Below are positions 10,356 through 22,351 of a stretch of DNA of 64,000 bases, in pieces; the first letter of the stretch is position 1; each line of letters starts with the position of its first letter. The notes under the pieces are model-generated. The model was not told where the DNA came from, searched no databases, and worked only from the letters and a program-made list of their open reading frames with translations. The DNA lies in NCBI GenBank assembly GCA_018350325.1, contig JAEVLN010000001.1:3873254-3937253 (forward strand), written 5' to 3'. The position numbers were made by a program, and so were the translations under genes. This DNA comes from Globodera rostochiensis (lineage: Eukaryota; Nematoda; Chromadorea; Rhabditida; Heteroderidae).

Positions 10356-11790
10356 AATACCAAAGGAAAATCTGCAAAAAAAATTGCCATTTTTGAAAAA
10401 AGGCGCTTATTGAGGAGATTTTATGCGGGCCAAATTAATCTGACCCGACCAAATTCGATGCCCCCACTTTTATGGCCATGGCGCGCAGTGTTTACGACGG
10501 ACGGCCGATCATTTGATGAACGGACCAAACCAAACCAAAACAATCAGTAAATAAATATGGCCAATATTTTGGCCCAATATTTTTATGGTACGGAAAGGGA
10601 GGACCCGAGAAGCCGCTTTTAGTGGCTTAATCCGCCAAAACAAAACAACGAGTGAACGAGACGAATGGTGGTGGACAAATGCATTGCAAAATGTAACGAT
10701 TTTCGTCGTATTTATATTTTTGGAGCCGGTCGGCCAAATTGTTTGATCAGCCGACGCCGCCGCCGGGGGGGGGGACAGTAATTAGCTTATTTTAGTTGGG
10801 GGGGGTAATAAATAAGATTACGGATAATTGCTGTGATTTAATGGGCTGAGAGAAGGCACATAATATTTACGTCGACTTTTTGCAACAATTAACTCAACAG
10901 CGAATAAATTGTTTTTGCGATTCATTTTTATCAGAGATTGTTTTGAGCTGACCGCCGCGCCGCACTAATTTGTAAGACTGATCGATCAGTGCAAATTGCA
11001 ATAATTTTTAATGAATAATTTTCAACGACCGTATAAAACAATCATTTGGTGATTTATGTGATTTTGGGCTGCACACGCTGACCATTCACAAATGGAAAAT
11101 CCAATCCAAGCGGGCGGAGAATGTTCCGCTGAAAGGTGCGCGTTTTGCCCCCCCCCCCGGCGCCCATTGTCCCCCAACACTCACTCAACTTCAACTGGTT
11201 CCTCTCCTCCACCTCCTCCACCTCCGTCTTGTTCCTCTTCAGCCTGTCCATCAGAAAATGTCCGAAAATCCGCTTATTTATGGGCACAACAAAACAAATT
11301 ATGAATTGATAGAACGCGTTTTTGAGCGCCAAATGATTGAAGCAAAGGCCCCCCCCCCCAATTCAATTGGATGGAATGTTTTGGGGGGAGTGAACGAATA
11401 AATGGGCGGGCGATTTTCCTTTTTACACCCAAAACTTCACTTTAAGCCTAAAAATGTCGAAAAATGATTGGAAATTATGCGACAGGCAAATCGTTTTGTT
11501 CCCGACTTTTAGTAATGCTTTGATAAAGCTATGCTTAAAATACAGAAACCCCCTGAATGATTTGCAATTAGGCAATGGCATCGATAGAGTTTTGTATGTT
11601 TTTGTTTAGGTAATGCGCCGCCCCCGGAGGCCCCAATCTCTGATTTTAAAAACAAATTTTTTCATCAACAAACAAATTTAAAAATACAATAACTAAAAGC
11701 TTTTTGTGACGTCATTTGTTAAATTTTATTATTTTTAGCAATTTTAAACAAATAAAAGCCAAAAGCCAAAAGCAAGAAACGCTAAAATTG
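10356..11790. other. Intergenic region, no supported gene
   Basis: Probably holds the promoter of the PPGF-module gene. G runs occur at 10765-10774 and 10799-10806, and C runs at 11149-11158 and 11350-11358. A minus-strand frame of 92 residues at 11054-11332 contains a basic-acidic stretch but no splice partners, so I leave it uncalled. Confidence 0.5.
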
Positions 11791-14700
11791 TCAACAAAAA
11801 TGAGCGTTTTGCCCACTTTTTTGCCGTGCCAAAAGCGTTTTCGCCGTTTCTAGGCCAATTTGCACGTTTTTTTGCACTTCGGCCACATCATTTTCCAGTG
11901 TTCTTTCTTCCGCCAGTTGAAACTCCAAAATTTGTCGCAAATTTTTATGTTCCGGCGAATATTCGGTCCAAAGTTTCTGTTTTTAAACAAATAATTCAAA
12001 TTAAATGTTAAAAAAAGGGTTCTTCTCACGTCATTGCCGACCAATTGGGCCTTGGAAATTCGCATTTTCTCAAAATCGGTGCGCAAAATGCGCGTTTTGA
12101 AGTCAATTTCGCGGTGAAAGTTTAATTTGAACCGATTCAAAGTTTCAATTTTCTCTTTGTGACCCATCAAATTTCTGTCCGCTTTTTCCACAAATTGCGT
12201 TAGGGAATAGAAATAATTTTGAAGCTGTTTTTAAATGATTTAAAAAGTTAAATAGAAATCGGACTTGAAGACCGATCGAGATTCTTGATCTCCGTCTAGG
12301 ATAAAATTTCATTGATTTGGATCGAGAATCTCGATCGGTCCGATCTATAACCAGGGTAATTATTGATTGGATCGAGAATCTTTCGATCGGTCCGATCTAT
12401 AACCAGGGTAAAATTTCATTGATTGGATCGAGAATCTTTCGATCGGTCCGATCTATAACCAGGGTAAAATTTTATTGATTGGATCGAGAATCTCGATCGA
12501 TCCGATCTATAACCAGGGTAATTATTGATTGGATCGAGAATCTTTCGATCGGTCCGATCTATAACCAGGGTAAAATTTCATTGATTGGATCGAGAATCTT
12601 TCGATCGGTCCGATCTATAACCAGGGTAAAATTTTATTGATTGGATCGAGAATCTTTCGATCGGTCCGATCTATAACCAGGGTAAAATTTCATTGATTGG
12701 ATCGAGAATCTTTCGATCGGTCCGATCTATAACCAGGGTAAAATTTTATTGATTGGATCGAGAATCTTTCGATCGGTCCGATCTATAACCAGGGTAAAAT
12801 TTCATTGATTGGATCGAGAATCTCGATCGATCCGATCTATAACCAGGGTAATTATTGATTGGATCGAGAATCTTTCGATCGGTCCGATCTATAACCAGGG
12901 TAAAATTTCATTGATTGGATCGAGAATCTTTCGATCGGTCCGATCTATAACCAGGGTAAAATTTTATTGATTGGATCGAGAATCTTTCGATCGGTCCGAT
13001 CTATAACCAGGGTAAAATTTCATTGATTGGATCGAGAATCTTTCGATCGGTCCGATCTATAACCAGGGTAAAATTTCATTGATTGGATCGAGAATCTTTC
13101 GATCGGTCCGATCTATAACCAGGGTAAAATTTCATTGATTGGATCGAGAATCTCGATCGGCCGAGAGTTCACAATTTACCTTTTCAGTCGTTTCCCCAAT
13201 TTGGCGGTACCTCGAAAATTCATACTGCAAAAGTTTCTTTAACTTTGTCAATTCGTCCAAAATTTGAATTGCGTTCGTTTCCGCCGCTTCCTTTTTAATT
13301 TCAATTGCTTTCGCTCGGTTCAGCAAAGTTTTCGTGTCCAAAACTTTAAATTTAAACAAATATAAATTAAATTTAATAAATTATTTATTTATTTCACTTT
13401 TCAAATTTTCTTCAGCTTGAATTCTTTGGCTTTGGCCCCTATGGTTTCTGATCGCCTTTTTGATCCAATTTCTTTTCTTTCTTCCCTCCAATTCCTTCTT
13501 AATTTTAGCCAATTTTGTGTCAAAGTTGGCACATTTTTGGCCCAATTCATTGGCCAACCATTTGCCGAAATGATTCAATTTTTTGATGGATTTTTGACGT
13601 GAAAAAGCGCGTTCGTTGGCCAGTGTGTACTTTTGGTTCAAAATGTCGACACTTTTAAGCAATTTATCGACCATTTCAGCACATTTTTTGGTTTGTTTAA
13701 AATCTAACAAATTTTTTAATTAATTTTATTATATTTAAAAAAATGAAAATTATACATTAATTAATTTAATAACCAAACAAAGTAAAGCAAAAATTGGAAT
13801 GAACTCTTTTCATCCCATTTTTATTCATTTAAAAACAAAAATATTAATAAAAATATTCACAGAAACCTTCGGCACTGAAAAATTCGACGGATTCACTTAG
13901 CGATTCTTTCGACAGAATTTTAATTGGCGTAAGATAACGCGTTGGCGTCGAAATCCGTCGAATTTGGTTCTTAAATTGCGGTCGGTGTCAATTCGGCGCC
14001 ACCAATTCGGCGCCCATTATTAAACTTTTTCGGCGCCACCAATTCGGCGCCCATTATTAAACTTTTTCGGCGCCACCAATTCGGCGCCCATTATTAAACT
14101 TTTTCGGCGCCACCAATTCGGCGCCCATTATTAAACTTTTTCGGCGCCACCAATTCGGCGCCCATTATTAAACTTTTTCGGCGCCACCAATTCGGCGCCC
14201 ATTATTAAACTTTTTCGGCGCCACCAATTCGGCGCCCATTATTAAACTTTTTCGGCGCCGCTTAGAAATTCCCTATTTCGCCATTTAAAAAAACAAACCG
14301 TGCCGAAAAAGCATTTTATAATGGGCGCCGAAACGATGCGCCAAAACATACCGGCGCCAAAACAATGGCGCGGAGTACTTTCTGAACTGTCCCGTCAAAT
14401 TCGCTAATTTCCCCGCCATTTGCCTCTCCGGCAATTGACTTCGTTCCGGGTGATCCGGAAATTGACTTCATTCCGGGTGATCCGGAAATTGACTTCGTTC
14501 CGGGTGATCCGGAAATTGACTTCATTCCGGGTGATCCGGAAATTGACTTCGTTCCGGGTGATCCGGAAATTGACTTCATTCCGGGTGATCCGGAAATTGA
14601 CTTCGTTCCGGGTGATCCGGCAATTGACTTCATTCCGGGTGATCCGGAAATTGACTTCGTTCCGGGTGATCCGGAAATTGACTTCGTTCCGGGTGATCCG

Positions 14701-17198
14701 GCAATTGACTTCGTTCCGGGTGATCCGGAAATTGACTTCATTCCGGGTGATCCGGCAATTGACTTCATTCCGGGTGATCCGGAAATTGACTTCGTTCCGG
14801 GTGATCCGGAAATTGACTTCGTTCCGGGTGATCCGGCAATTGACTTCGTTCCGGGTGATCCGGAAATTGACTTCGTTCCGGGTGATCCGGAAATTGACTT
14901 CGTTCCGGCTGATCCGGAAATTGACTTCGTTCCGGCTGATCCGGAAATTGACTTCGTTCCGGGTGATCCGGCAATTGACTTCGTTCCGGGTGATCCGGAA
15001 ATTGACTTCGTTCCGGGTGATCCGGCAATTGACTTCGTTCCGGGTGATCCGGAAATTGACTTCGTTCCGGGTGATCCGGCAATTGACTTCGTTCCGGGTG
15101 ATCCGGAAATTGACTTCGTTCCGGGTGATCCGGAAATTGACTTCGTTCCGGGTAATCCGGAAATTGACTTCGTTCCGGGTGATCCGGCAATTGACTTCGT
15201 TCCGGGTGATCCGGAAATTGACTTTGTTCCGGGTGATCCGGAAATTGACTTCGTTCCGGCTGATCCGGAAATTGACTTCGTTCCGGCTGATCCGGCAATT
15301 GACTTCGTTCCGGGTGATCCGGCAATTGACTTCGTTCCGGGTGATCCGGCAATTGACTTCGTTCCGGGTGATCCGGCAATTGACTTCGTTCCGGGTGATC
15401 CGGAAATTGACTTCGTTCCGGCTGATCCGGAAATTGACTTCGTTCCGGCTGATCCGGCAATTGACTTCGTTCCGGGTGATCCGGCAATTGACTTCGTTCC
15501 GGGTGATCCGGAAATTGACTTCGTTCCGGGTGATCCGGAAATTGACTTCATTCCGGGTGATCCGGCAATTGACTTCGTTCCGGGTGATCCGGCAATTGAC
15601 TTCGTTCCGGCTGATCCGGAAATTGACTTCGTTCCGGGTGATCCGGCAATTGACTTCGTTCCGGGTGATCCGGCAATTGACTTCGTTCCGGGTGATCCGG
15701 CAATTGACTTCGTTCCGGGTGATCCGGCAATTGACTTCGTTCCGGGTGATCCGGCAATTGACTTCGTTCCGGGTGATCCGGCAATTGACTTCGTTCCGGA
15801 TGACTCTCCGTGTTCAAATTCAAATTTCGGCGAGACGGCGTCTATTCTCCGAATGTGTGGCGTATTTTGGGAAGTTTTGGTGACGACAAATGCCGCGGAA
15901 TCGGACGGTGAGAAATGGAGGCGATCGTCGGAAGAAATTTCTTGGGAATCTGAAAGCAATTAAATTTATTGAATTTGGTAAAATTCGGACCGCCGAATTT
16001 TTGGGAGGGCGGCGAGTCATCCAAAAATAAAGTTTCGACGATGGCCTCGCATTTTTCGACAATTTCTTTAATTTCGATGCTCATTTTATAGACGGAATAT
16101 TCAAATTTGGGGCTTCGAATTTCCGAGTCGTCCTCCTCAAAATGCTCCACTAAAATGTCTTGCAGACCTTTAAATATTCCAAATAATTTATGAAAAAAGG
16201 AAAAGCCCCGCTGTCATTATTCCATGGCACGGAAAGTGCCCGTCCCTTTCGTCCGATCGATCGGAGACGGCGTTTATAAATGGGCAATCCATGGCACGGA
16301 AAGTGCCCGTCCCTTTCGTCCGATCGATCGGAGACGGCATTTACCCTTCAATCGATCAGGCCACTTCGGTGTGATGACCAAAGACGCCTTTTGCATCTGA
16401 TTTTGTTTGTATTCGCCAGGCAAAAGGTCGAGTTCAAATTCGCGCCCGATTTGCGTAATGTTGTGCATATGATGATAAATCTGCTCCTTTTCTGCCGAAC
16501 AATTCGTTTGGGCGGAGCATTGCTCGTAAATTTGGTAAAGTTCACTGATTTCCGTCATCATCTGGCAATTTAAAAGTCCAAATCAATTAAATATTTTGTT
16601 TAAATCTCTGAAATTTACGTTGAAAGCGGCTTCCATAATGAATGCGAAGCGCGTCCGTTCCGCCTGCAATATTTCGTTTAGCAAACGCAAATTTTGCCGA
16701 ATCTGATCACTTTCGTCGTTGTCATCTTTGGGCATCGACGACTTTTTTATGCAAAAAATTTGTGCCATTTTTGCAATTGTCCGTTTTCTTTTCGATTTTG
16801 TGCGCTGTTTTTGCGCCAATTGGGGGCCAATCCGTCGGATTTCCTCCGTTATTTGCCAATTAGTGCGACCCCTTTCTTCGTGATAGCTTCTGGCCGCGCT
16901 CAAAATGCCAGACAAAATCATATGGCACTGCTCCAAGTCGTCTTTGATCGGATCCGCTCAATTCATTTTGGTGTGTTAATAAACTTTTATTTTAAAATAA
17001 ACTAATTACCTAATTGGTCAGTGTTTTGTCACAAAAAAATATAAGCAAGTGAAATAATTAATTAATTAATTAATTAAGTATAAATTCGATTTAATAACAC
17101 AAACTGTTTTCTGATTTCCGCTGATCGTTCGCTGCGTTTGCCAATTCGAATGCCGTCGATGCACAAAAAATCAAAAAACGGAAATAAAATAAAAACAT
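11791..17198 (-). CDS. Secreted coiled-coil protein with about 51 tandem 9-residue repeats
   Basis: Ten exons join with every phase matching (17198-17105, 16956-16619, 16561-16345, 16167-15991, 15949-14379, 13969-13867, 13703-13398, 13343-13180, 12224-12030, 11976-11791), giving about 1116 residues. The start is a signal peptide (MFLFYFRFLIFCASTAFELA). Residues up to about 290 are helical and charged and look like coiled coil. Exon 5 (1571 nt) then encodes about 51 in-frame copies of GTKSI(A/S)GS(P/A), with Met for Thr in some. The C-terminal 350 residues are again Lys/Glu/Leu-rich coiled coil (for example KLKKLLQYEFSRYRQIGE). No family is recognised. It could be a structural or cuticle-associated secreted protein, or a repeat-bearing parasitism effector; both are inference. 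Introns 5 and 8 carry unrelated minisatellites, and intron 3 a 67-bp duplication. Confidence 0.75.
12296..13160. repeat. Intronic minisatellite, unit about 50-57 bp
   Basis: About 16 units of GATTGGATCGAGAATC, then TTTCGATCGGTCCGATC, then TATAACCAGGGTAAAATTTCATT, with short and long unit variants. It fills intron 8 of the secreted repeat-protein gene. Each unit contains GATCGAGAATC(TTT)CGATC, which can pair with itself. Confidence 0.95.
13984..14257. repeat. Intronic minisatellite, unit 37 bp
   Basis: Seven nearly identical copies of a 37-base unit containing GGCGCCACCAATTCGGCGCC followed by CATTATTAAACTTTTTC. Each unit carries two GGCGCC palindromes. It lies in intron 5 of the secreted repeat-protein gene, between the repeat-coding exon and exon 6. 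Confidence 0.95.
14430..15803 (-). repeat. Protein-coding 27-bp tandem array (about 51 units)
   Basis: Plus-strand unit GGTGATCCGG(A/C)AATTGACTTC followed by (A/G)TTCCG, exactly 27 bases with no frame-breaking indel across the array. On the minus strand it encodes GTKSI(A/S)GS(P/A). Variation is confined to a few positions (Ala/Ser, Thr/Met, Pro/Ala; one Pro-to-Leu and one TTC/TTT change). The other frames are open too, but only the stated frame splices. Confidence 0.95.
16221..16341. repeat. 67-bp tandem duplication across an exon-intron boundary
   Basis: Two near-identical copies begin with TCCATGGCACGGAAAGTGCC (16221 and 16288) and run through GATCGATCGGAGACGGC. The second copy abuts the splice donor of exon 3 (donor 16341-16344, minus strand), so the duplication arose at the exon edge. 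Confidence 0.9.
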
Positions 17199-17888
17199 CA
17201 ATTTGCTAAACGAAACGAACACTTAAAGTAGGCATGGGGACACGGTTAGTTTAACGCTTATGGGCACTCATTTTGACCTATTTTCATTTTTGATGCGTAA
17301 TTTAAAATAATTTATTTATTTATTTAAATGGTTTGAAAACAAGCGAATGATTTGATCGATCCATCGATGTTTTGTAAGCAAATAAATGTATGGGCCCACG
17401 TCATGCCTATAAACATGGGAATGATGTCATTTTATTTTTAAATTTGTTGGCCAAGTCGGGCAAAACTCAACAGAATATGGAAAATGCCCTCACAAATCAG
17501 CAGAAAGTCAATTTGGCCAAATTTTGGTATGATCAAAAGAAAGGATTGATGCAAATAAAAGTGAAATTGTCAGAATTACAAACAAATGGAAATAAAAAAT
17601 GATCTTTGTGCAAAAGGAAATCCGAAAACTTCGAAATATTTAAAAAAAAAAATTGTTTATTTTGCCAGAATTAAAACGTATTTTCGTCTAAAACAAAAGT
17701 CTGCCCCCCCCCTCAATGGCAAATTGAGTGGCAAAAATCAATAATCCATCCATTAAATGTAAAACCAATTAAAATGCTTCATCTAAATTATGCACAAATA
17801 ATTAAATCAATTTAATCGTTTAAAATCCGCACAATTTTGTCGCATTCAAATTTAGCATATTTTCACTGCTGCGAATTGATCGGCACGT
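17199..17888. other. Intergenic region between two minus-strand genes
   Basis: AT-rich. It should contain the promoter of the secreted repeat-protein gene and the 3' region of the potassium-channel gene. One plus-strand short ORF is listed separately. Confidence 0.5.
17390..17602 (+). CDS. Possible small ORF, unknown
   Basis: An ATG-started frame of 70 residues ends in TGA. It is Lys/Gln/Asn-rich (NQQKVNLAKFWYDQKKGLMQ) with no signal peptide or known motif. It stands alone without splice partners in a 690-base gap. The amino-acid make-up is protein-like, but chance cannot be excluded. Confidence 0.22.
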   Translation: MGPRHAYKHGNDVILFLNLLAKSGKTQQNMENALTNQQKVNLAKFWYDQKKGLMQIKVKLSELQTNGNKK

Positions 17889-20800
17889 TCAGCCCGCGTC
17901 CTCCGTGCGCGTGCGTTTTCCTCGCACCGCACGCGCGTGTCTTCCGCTCGTCCGCCCTCCGGCAACGCGTCCTCGGCGCGCGTGTTCACGACTTGCCGCG
18001 AGCAGTTCCTCCTGCACTTGCAAGGCTTTGTTGTTGGTGGACGAACCGGAGGAAATTGTGTGTTTCTCCTGCACGGAAAAATTTAAATGTTTTTAATCGC
18101 ATTGAATTTGCTATTTTTTGGATTTTCGACAAAAAAAATTTTCGTTTATTTTAAATTTCTGTTGCGACCTGATCGGTTTTCACACTCAACAGGTCGTCGT
18201 CGTCCCCCAACAGCTCTTCTCCGTCGTCGGCACCTCCGAAAATGCCGCCAAATTCTTCTTCGCCCTCCAGGGCAATTGCTTCCTCGTCGAAGTCCGACCC
18301 TTCGCTGTCAATGTCCTCGTGAACTGAATGAATAACATAATAAAAACGACTTAATTTATGAAATTGAAAGACCGATTATTCCGATGCGTTGTCCCAACCA
18401 ACGGGCTTTCTGCACCACGTCGTCCTGCATCAGCTTGAAACACATGGCGATCAGTGCCATGCCAAACAACAAATACAGCGCGCACACCTTTTTATTAATT
18501 AGGCAGGTAAAATGCTTTCAAATCGCACAATTAGCTTTTCTTGAGAGCCCTCGTCCAATGATTGGCCGGGAACGATGTCGCCAAAGCCAATTGTACTGCA
18601 ACATTTTCTCCAATTTTAAGTTTGTTCAAACATTTAAACAGATTGCCTGAGGGTGATAAAGCTGTAATAGGCTCCATCAAAGAAGTTCCAATCTTCCCAA
18701 ATGGAGAACAACATCGCGCCTCCGGCGATGAACAAAATGACCTGATTTGGTATTTTGAAAAGAAAACGACGGAATCCACCACAAATTATTCACCGTGATT
18801 ATACCCACAGAAACGGGCATTTTTTCGCGACGAACACCGCCGGCTCGGCGAACTGAACGAATTGATTCGCTGTCGCTTGGATATGAGCGGATTTCAAGCC
18901 TAAATATTTTTCTTTGAATTGTTTAATTTGCATATTCGCCGAGAAGTCGCGCACCTTCGTCCCACGGACCCATCACTCGGCTCCTTTGTCATCAGCTGCT
19001 GCTGCAGCTGTTCCAGTGCCGTGCCGGCGTTAACCGGGCACGACGCGGGGCTGATCGGCTCCAAAAGTCCGTGGCGGATGCGACGTGCCATGGCCGGATG
19101 GTACTGGCACAACTGGGGCTGCGAGCCGAACTTGTCCGCCAGCTCGTCCTCCCCGCCGTCCTCGTTCTCTGCCGACTCCCCGTCGGAAAGAGCCAACTTA
19201 AGCAATTCAAATAGTTGTAGCAAAAGTTGTAACGTCCCAAAAAAAAATTGTTCACTCCGACGCTGCCTCGTCCCCGCCGATTTGTGCCGCCGCTTTCGCG
19301 CCGTTCCGTCGTCGTCTCTGTGCCGTCCACCGACCGACTCTCATCGGCACCCGCGTTGACGCGAATGCGCGGAAGTTCCGCGTGAACGCGAGCCGATGCC
19401 GTTTCTAACAGCAAAATGTCCGGCACAGCGTTGTTGTTTTCGGCGCATGACACCTTGGAACGTGGCGATTGCAGTTTCTCGAACGGCCTGGGGCTGCCGA
19501 CGGCACGGAGATGGGCCGCAGAAGTCGGAGGGGCGCTGGGAAAGTCGGATTTAAAGGTTCTTACGAAACACGAAATTCCCTAGCGATGCCTTCGCTTGCC
19601 TTAGTTTCTTTCTGCGCTCTTTCAACTTCAGCGAATCGTTCGGCGACGCAACAAAGTCGCACAGTTGCAGGGACGTGGACGGCTTCAGCTCGATCAAAGC
19701 CGATCGATCGTCTTCAGGGCCACCGTAACCGCTCATATAACGCACCGGCACACCGCCACCTGCTGGAGAATAATTAACTAATAAATAATACTTACTCCTG
19801 GCATATTGGTGCATTTGGCGTTGTTGCTGGCAGCATTTGCCCAGCAACAGTACTCCCCCTCTTCCGCCCCTCTGGCGACGTCTGCGCTCGTAGGAAGACG
19901 ACGACGACATAGACGAGGGCATTTTCTGCTATGGCAAAAGTATACTGTATTCGACGGTGTACCCAATGGATGGGTTACAGTTACAGTATCCACCTGTAGA
20001 AAAAGAACATCGCTGCCGCTGCCCTCGTCGGTGCGGAACCTTTCGACGTTGTTCATCACCAGTGGAACGGGAGGCGCGGATGAATTGGCCAAAATGTGCT
20101 GTTTGTGCACGCGATCGCGGGGAAATTCCTGCGGGTTTGGCGACCGGACCATGCTGATGTTCCGAATGCGTTGTTGGGCCTCCAACGATCGAAGTGAACG
20201 CATACTTTTCGTGTCCCCGGTGCCCCAACGGCCGCGCATTGACAAACTCAAAAATTTAAACTAAAATTATTCACAAAATAACAAAAAAAAAAAGATTTAA
20301 AAGTCCTATTACCTGGCATGTCGACGGAGCAAACTGTTGTAGCGTTGTGCAGCTCGTCCGGAATGCACTGAAATTCGTTGGGTTCAGGTCAAAAAGCATT
20401 TTAACGATTTTGGCACGGTTCACAGACTTTTCATTCCTTTCACCTTTTTTCAGCCCATTAAAATTCAAAATTTTACAGTACACCTCGTCGAACATTCACC
20501 GGCGCGTTCGGATGGTAACGTAATTTGAGGGCACTGCGCTTTTCATGCCGCTTTTTGGCTTGCCAACGACAGTACGCACAGCAGACTTTGAAGTAGATAA
20601 AAGTGAACACCTTTTGATGATTTAATCGATAATAATTATTATAACATTTTAATTAAAATGACCTGCGCCAAACTTTCGGCAATGTTTGCCAGGCACAAAA
20701 GCATCAACGGAATGCCAAAAGTGGCGTAAACAATCGTAAGCCCTCTGGCAAGTGCAGTTTTTGGGCAAATGTGACCGTAACCGATCGTTCTGCAAATTTG

Positions 20801-21675
20801 GACAAAAAAATTGCGCTAAAATTCGTCAAAAATTCACGTGAACACTGTGATGGAATAGAGAAGAGCGCCGGAGAACTGAAAGATCATTTTTCGATGATTT
20901 CAATTTATATTCACCGTCCATTGGAATGTCGGATGGCTGTCGTCGTATTTCTCGTCATAACCTTGGCAACATTTTTTAAATTAAATTTCAAAAGCTCCGT
21001 TTCCCCCTAGGGGATGTTATCGGGAAAAGTCAAAATCCCGACACGGACCCCCAAAAGCCAGCAAATGCCCAGTTTTAGGGGAAAATGCCCCCCTGGTTCC
21101 CCCCACCCCTCCACCTTCGTAGTTCACGGCGAACACCAGCGCCTGCTCGTACTGCTTGTAAAGTCGATGGGCTTCTGGAATATAATTTAAATTTAAAAAG
21201 AATTTGTATGCGTTTTGGTAACTTTGTTGCTCACCTCGCTTAACTTCGTCCTCTCGGATCACCTCACTTTTTTCGATAAATTCATACAATTTTTGCACAA
21301 CCTGCGGACAAAAAAACATAATCTTTCTATTTTTTGCATTTTCAAATTGTTTACCGTCCACGTGTCGTTGGCGATATGTCCCTGAAATTTTTGTTCAGCC
21401 GGAAATTCAATGGCCCGGAACATAAAGGCGCCCAAAACGGCGTAAACGGCCACCAAAAAGCAAAGGCCGACATGAGAAATGATGAAACCGACAAGCTAAA
21501 AGATTTATATAATTAATTCAAGCTAAACGATTTATATAATTAATTCAAGCTAAACGATTTATATAATTAATTCAAGCTAAACGATTTATATAATTAATTA
21601 AACGTTTATTTGTTTTACCTTTCTCGTTAGAAACGATGTGCGAAGACAGCACAATCGGATGCCCGCCAGTGCCAT
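17889..21675 (-). CDS. TWK-type two-pore-domain potassium channel with long M2-M3 loop
   Basis: Starts [10 protein letters not shown] (ATG 21675-21673) and ends at TGA 17891-17889. M1 ([20 protein letters not shown]) lies at 21430-21490, followed by an extracellular loop with an NDT glycosylation site. Pore helix 1 ([13 protein letters not shown]) and filter TIGYGH lie at 20850-20770, and M2 with [14 protein letters not shown] follows. M3 ([20 protein letters not shown]) is at 18680-18750, filter 2 TIGFGD at about 18575-18595, and M4 ([13 protein letters not shown]) near 18445-18490. TIGYG/TIGFG filters and the GIPL...LANI motif are hallmarks of nematode TWK channels. The M2-M3 loop spans many exons (20600-18800), is rich in Ser/Arg/acidic residues and is several hundred residues long, whereas this loop is short in mammalian K2P channels. 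The C-terminal tail has an Asp/Glu-rich exon (18180-18330) and a basic end. It should set a background K+ conductance in excitable cells. Confidence 0.9.
21492..21600. repeat. 27-bp repeat in the first intron of the K+ channel
   Basis: Four tandem copies of CAAGCTAAACGATTTATATAATTAATT; the first differs slightly. It sits between exon 1 and the M1 exon. Confidence 0.9.
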
Positions 21676-22351
21676 TTTGGCCAATTTTGTGGGTTTTGTC
21701 CAAGTTCCTTCCAATTTGCGTGTTTCCAATCCCCCCGGGGCATTTCCGAAATGGCAAAAACCCGGAAGGCATTTTGAGGAAGGATGCCTTGCGGGGATTT
21801 CGTCTGCTGAAGTCAAAATTCGGCGAAATCGATGTTTTTGGCAGAGGCCAAATTCCCAGGGGAATTCGGTGCCAATTTTGCCCCATCCATCAACGGCACA
21901 GAAACAAACCGACAAAAAAAACAAATATTTTTATTAAAGGCAAGTATTGGGTAACAAAAAACCCGTGGTTTATTTAATAATAATCAGAAATAATAATATA
22001 AAATTAACGACGAAAAAAGATACAATGGCAAATTTACGCCTAAAATAAAATCCTAATAATAAATGTAACAGTTGTACTATTAGAGAAATGAAAAAAGAAA
22101 TGTCTGCAATTGAATAAAAGGACATAATAGGCAAATAAAATATGTTGGCATTTTGACTGCAAAGAATCTACTGGTCAATAAATAAGTGCCGCCAATAAAA
22201 GAAAATAAAAACTTTAAATGCAAAAACAAAAAAAAAAAATCAAAAAGAGACCCGAATTGAGTACAAATACAGTCGAGACTGAGTCGCCTCGAGAGGCATC
22301 GAGAATTTAGAAGCACATTAGCAATGGCATTAGCCTTGGCATGCCGTGGCG
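21676..22351. other. Intergenic region upstream of the K+ channel
   Basis: No gene seen. Overlapping frames at 21598-21977 on both strands are uninterrupted by chance. The part after 21950 is AT-rich with AATAAA-like sites that may belong to the next minus-strand gene. Confidence 0.45.

Noticed and set aside
12296..13160. CRISPR-like array of repeats
   Set aside because: Units are contiguous without unique spacers, lie in an intron of a eukaryotic gene, and there are no cas genes.
14420..15883. Plus-strand frame of 487 residues with QLTSFRVIR repeats
   Set aside because: It is the antisense reading of the 27-bp coding array. It has no splice partners, and the minus-strand frame connects to signal-peptide and coiled-coil exons in phase.
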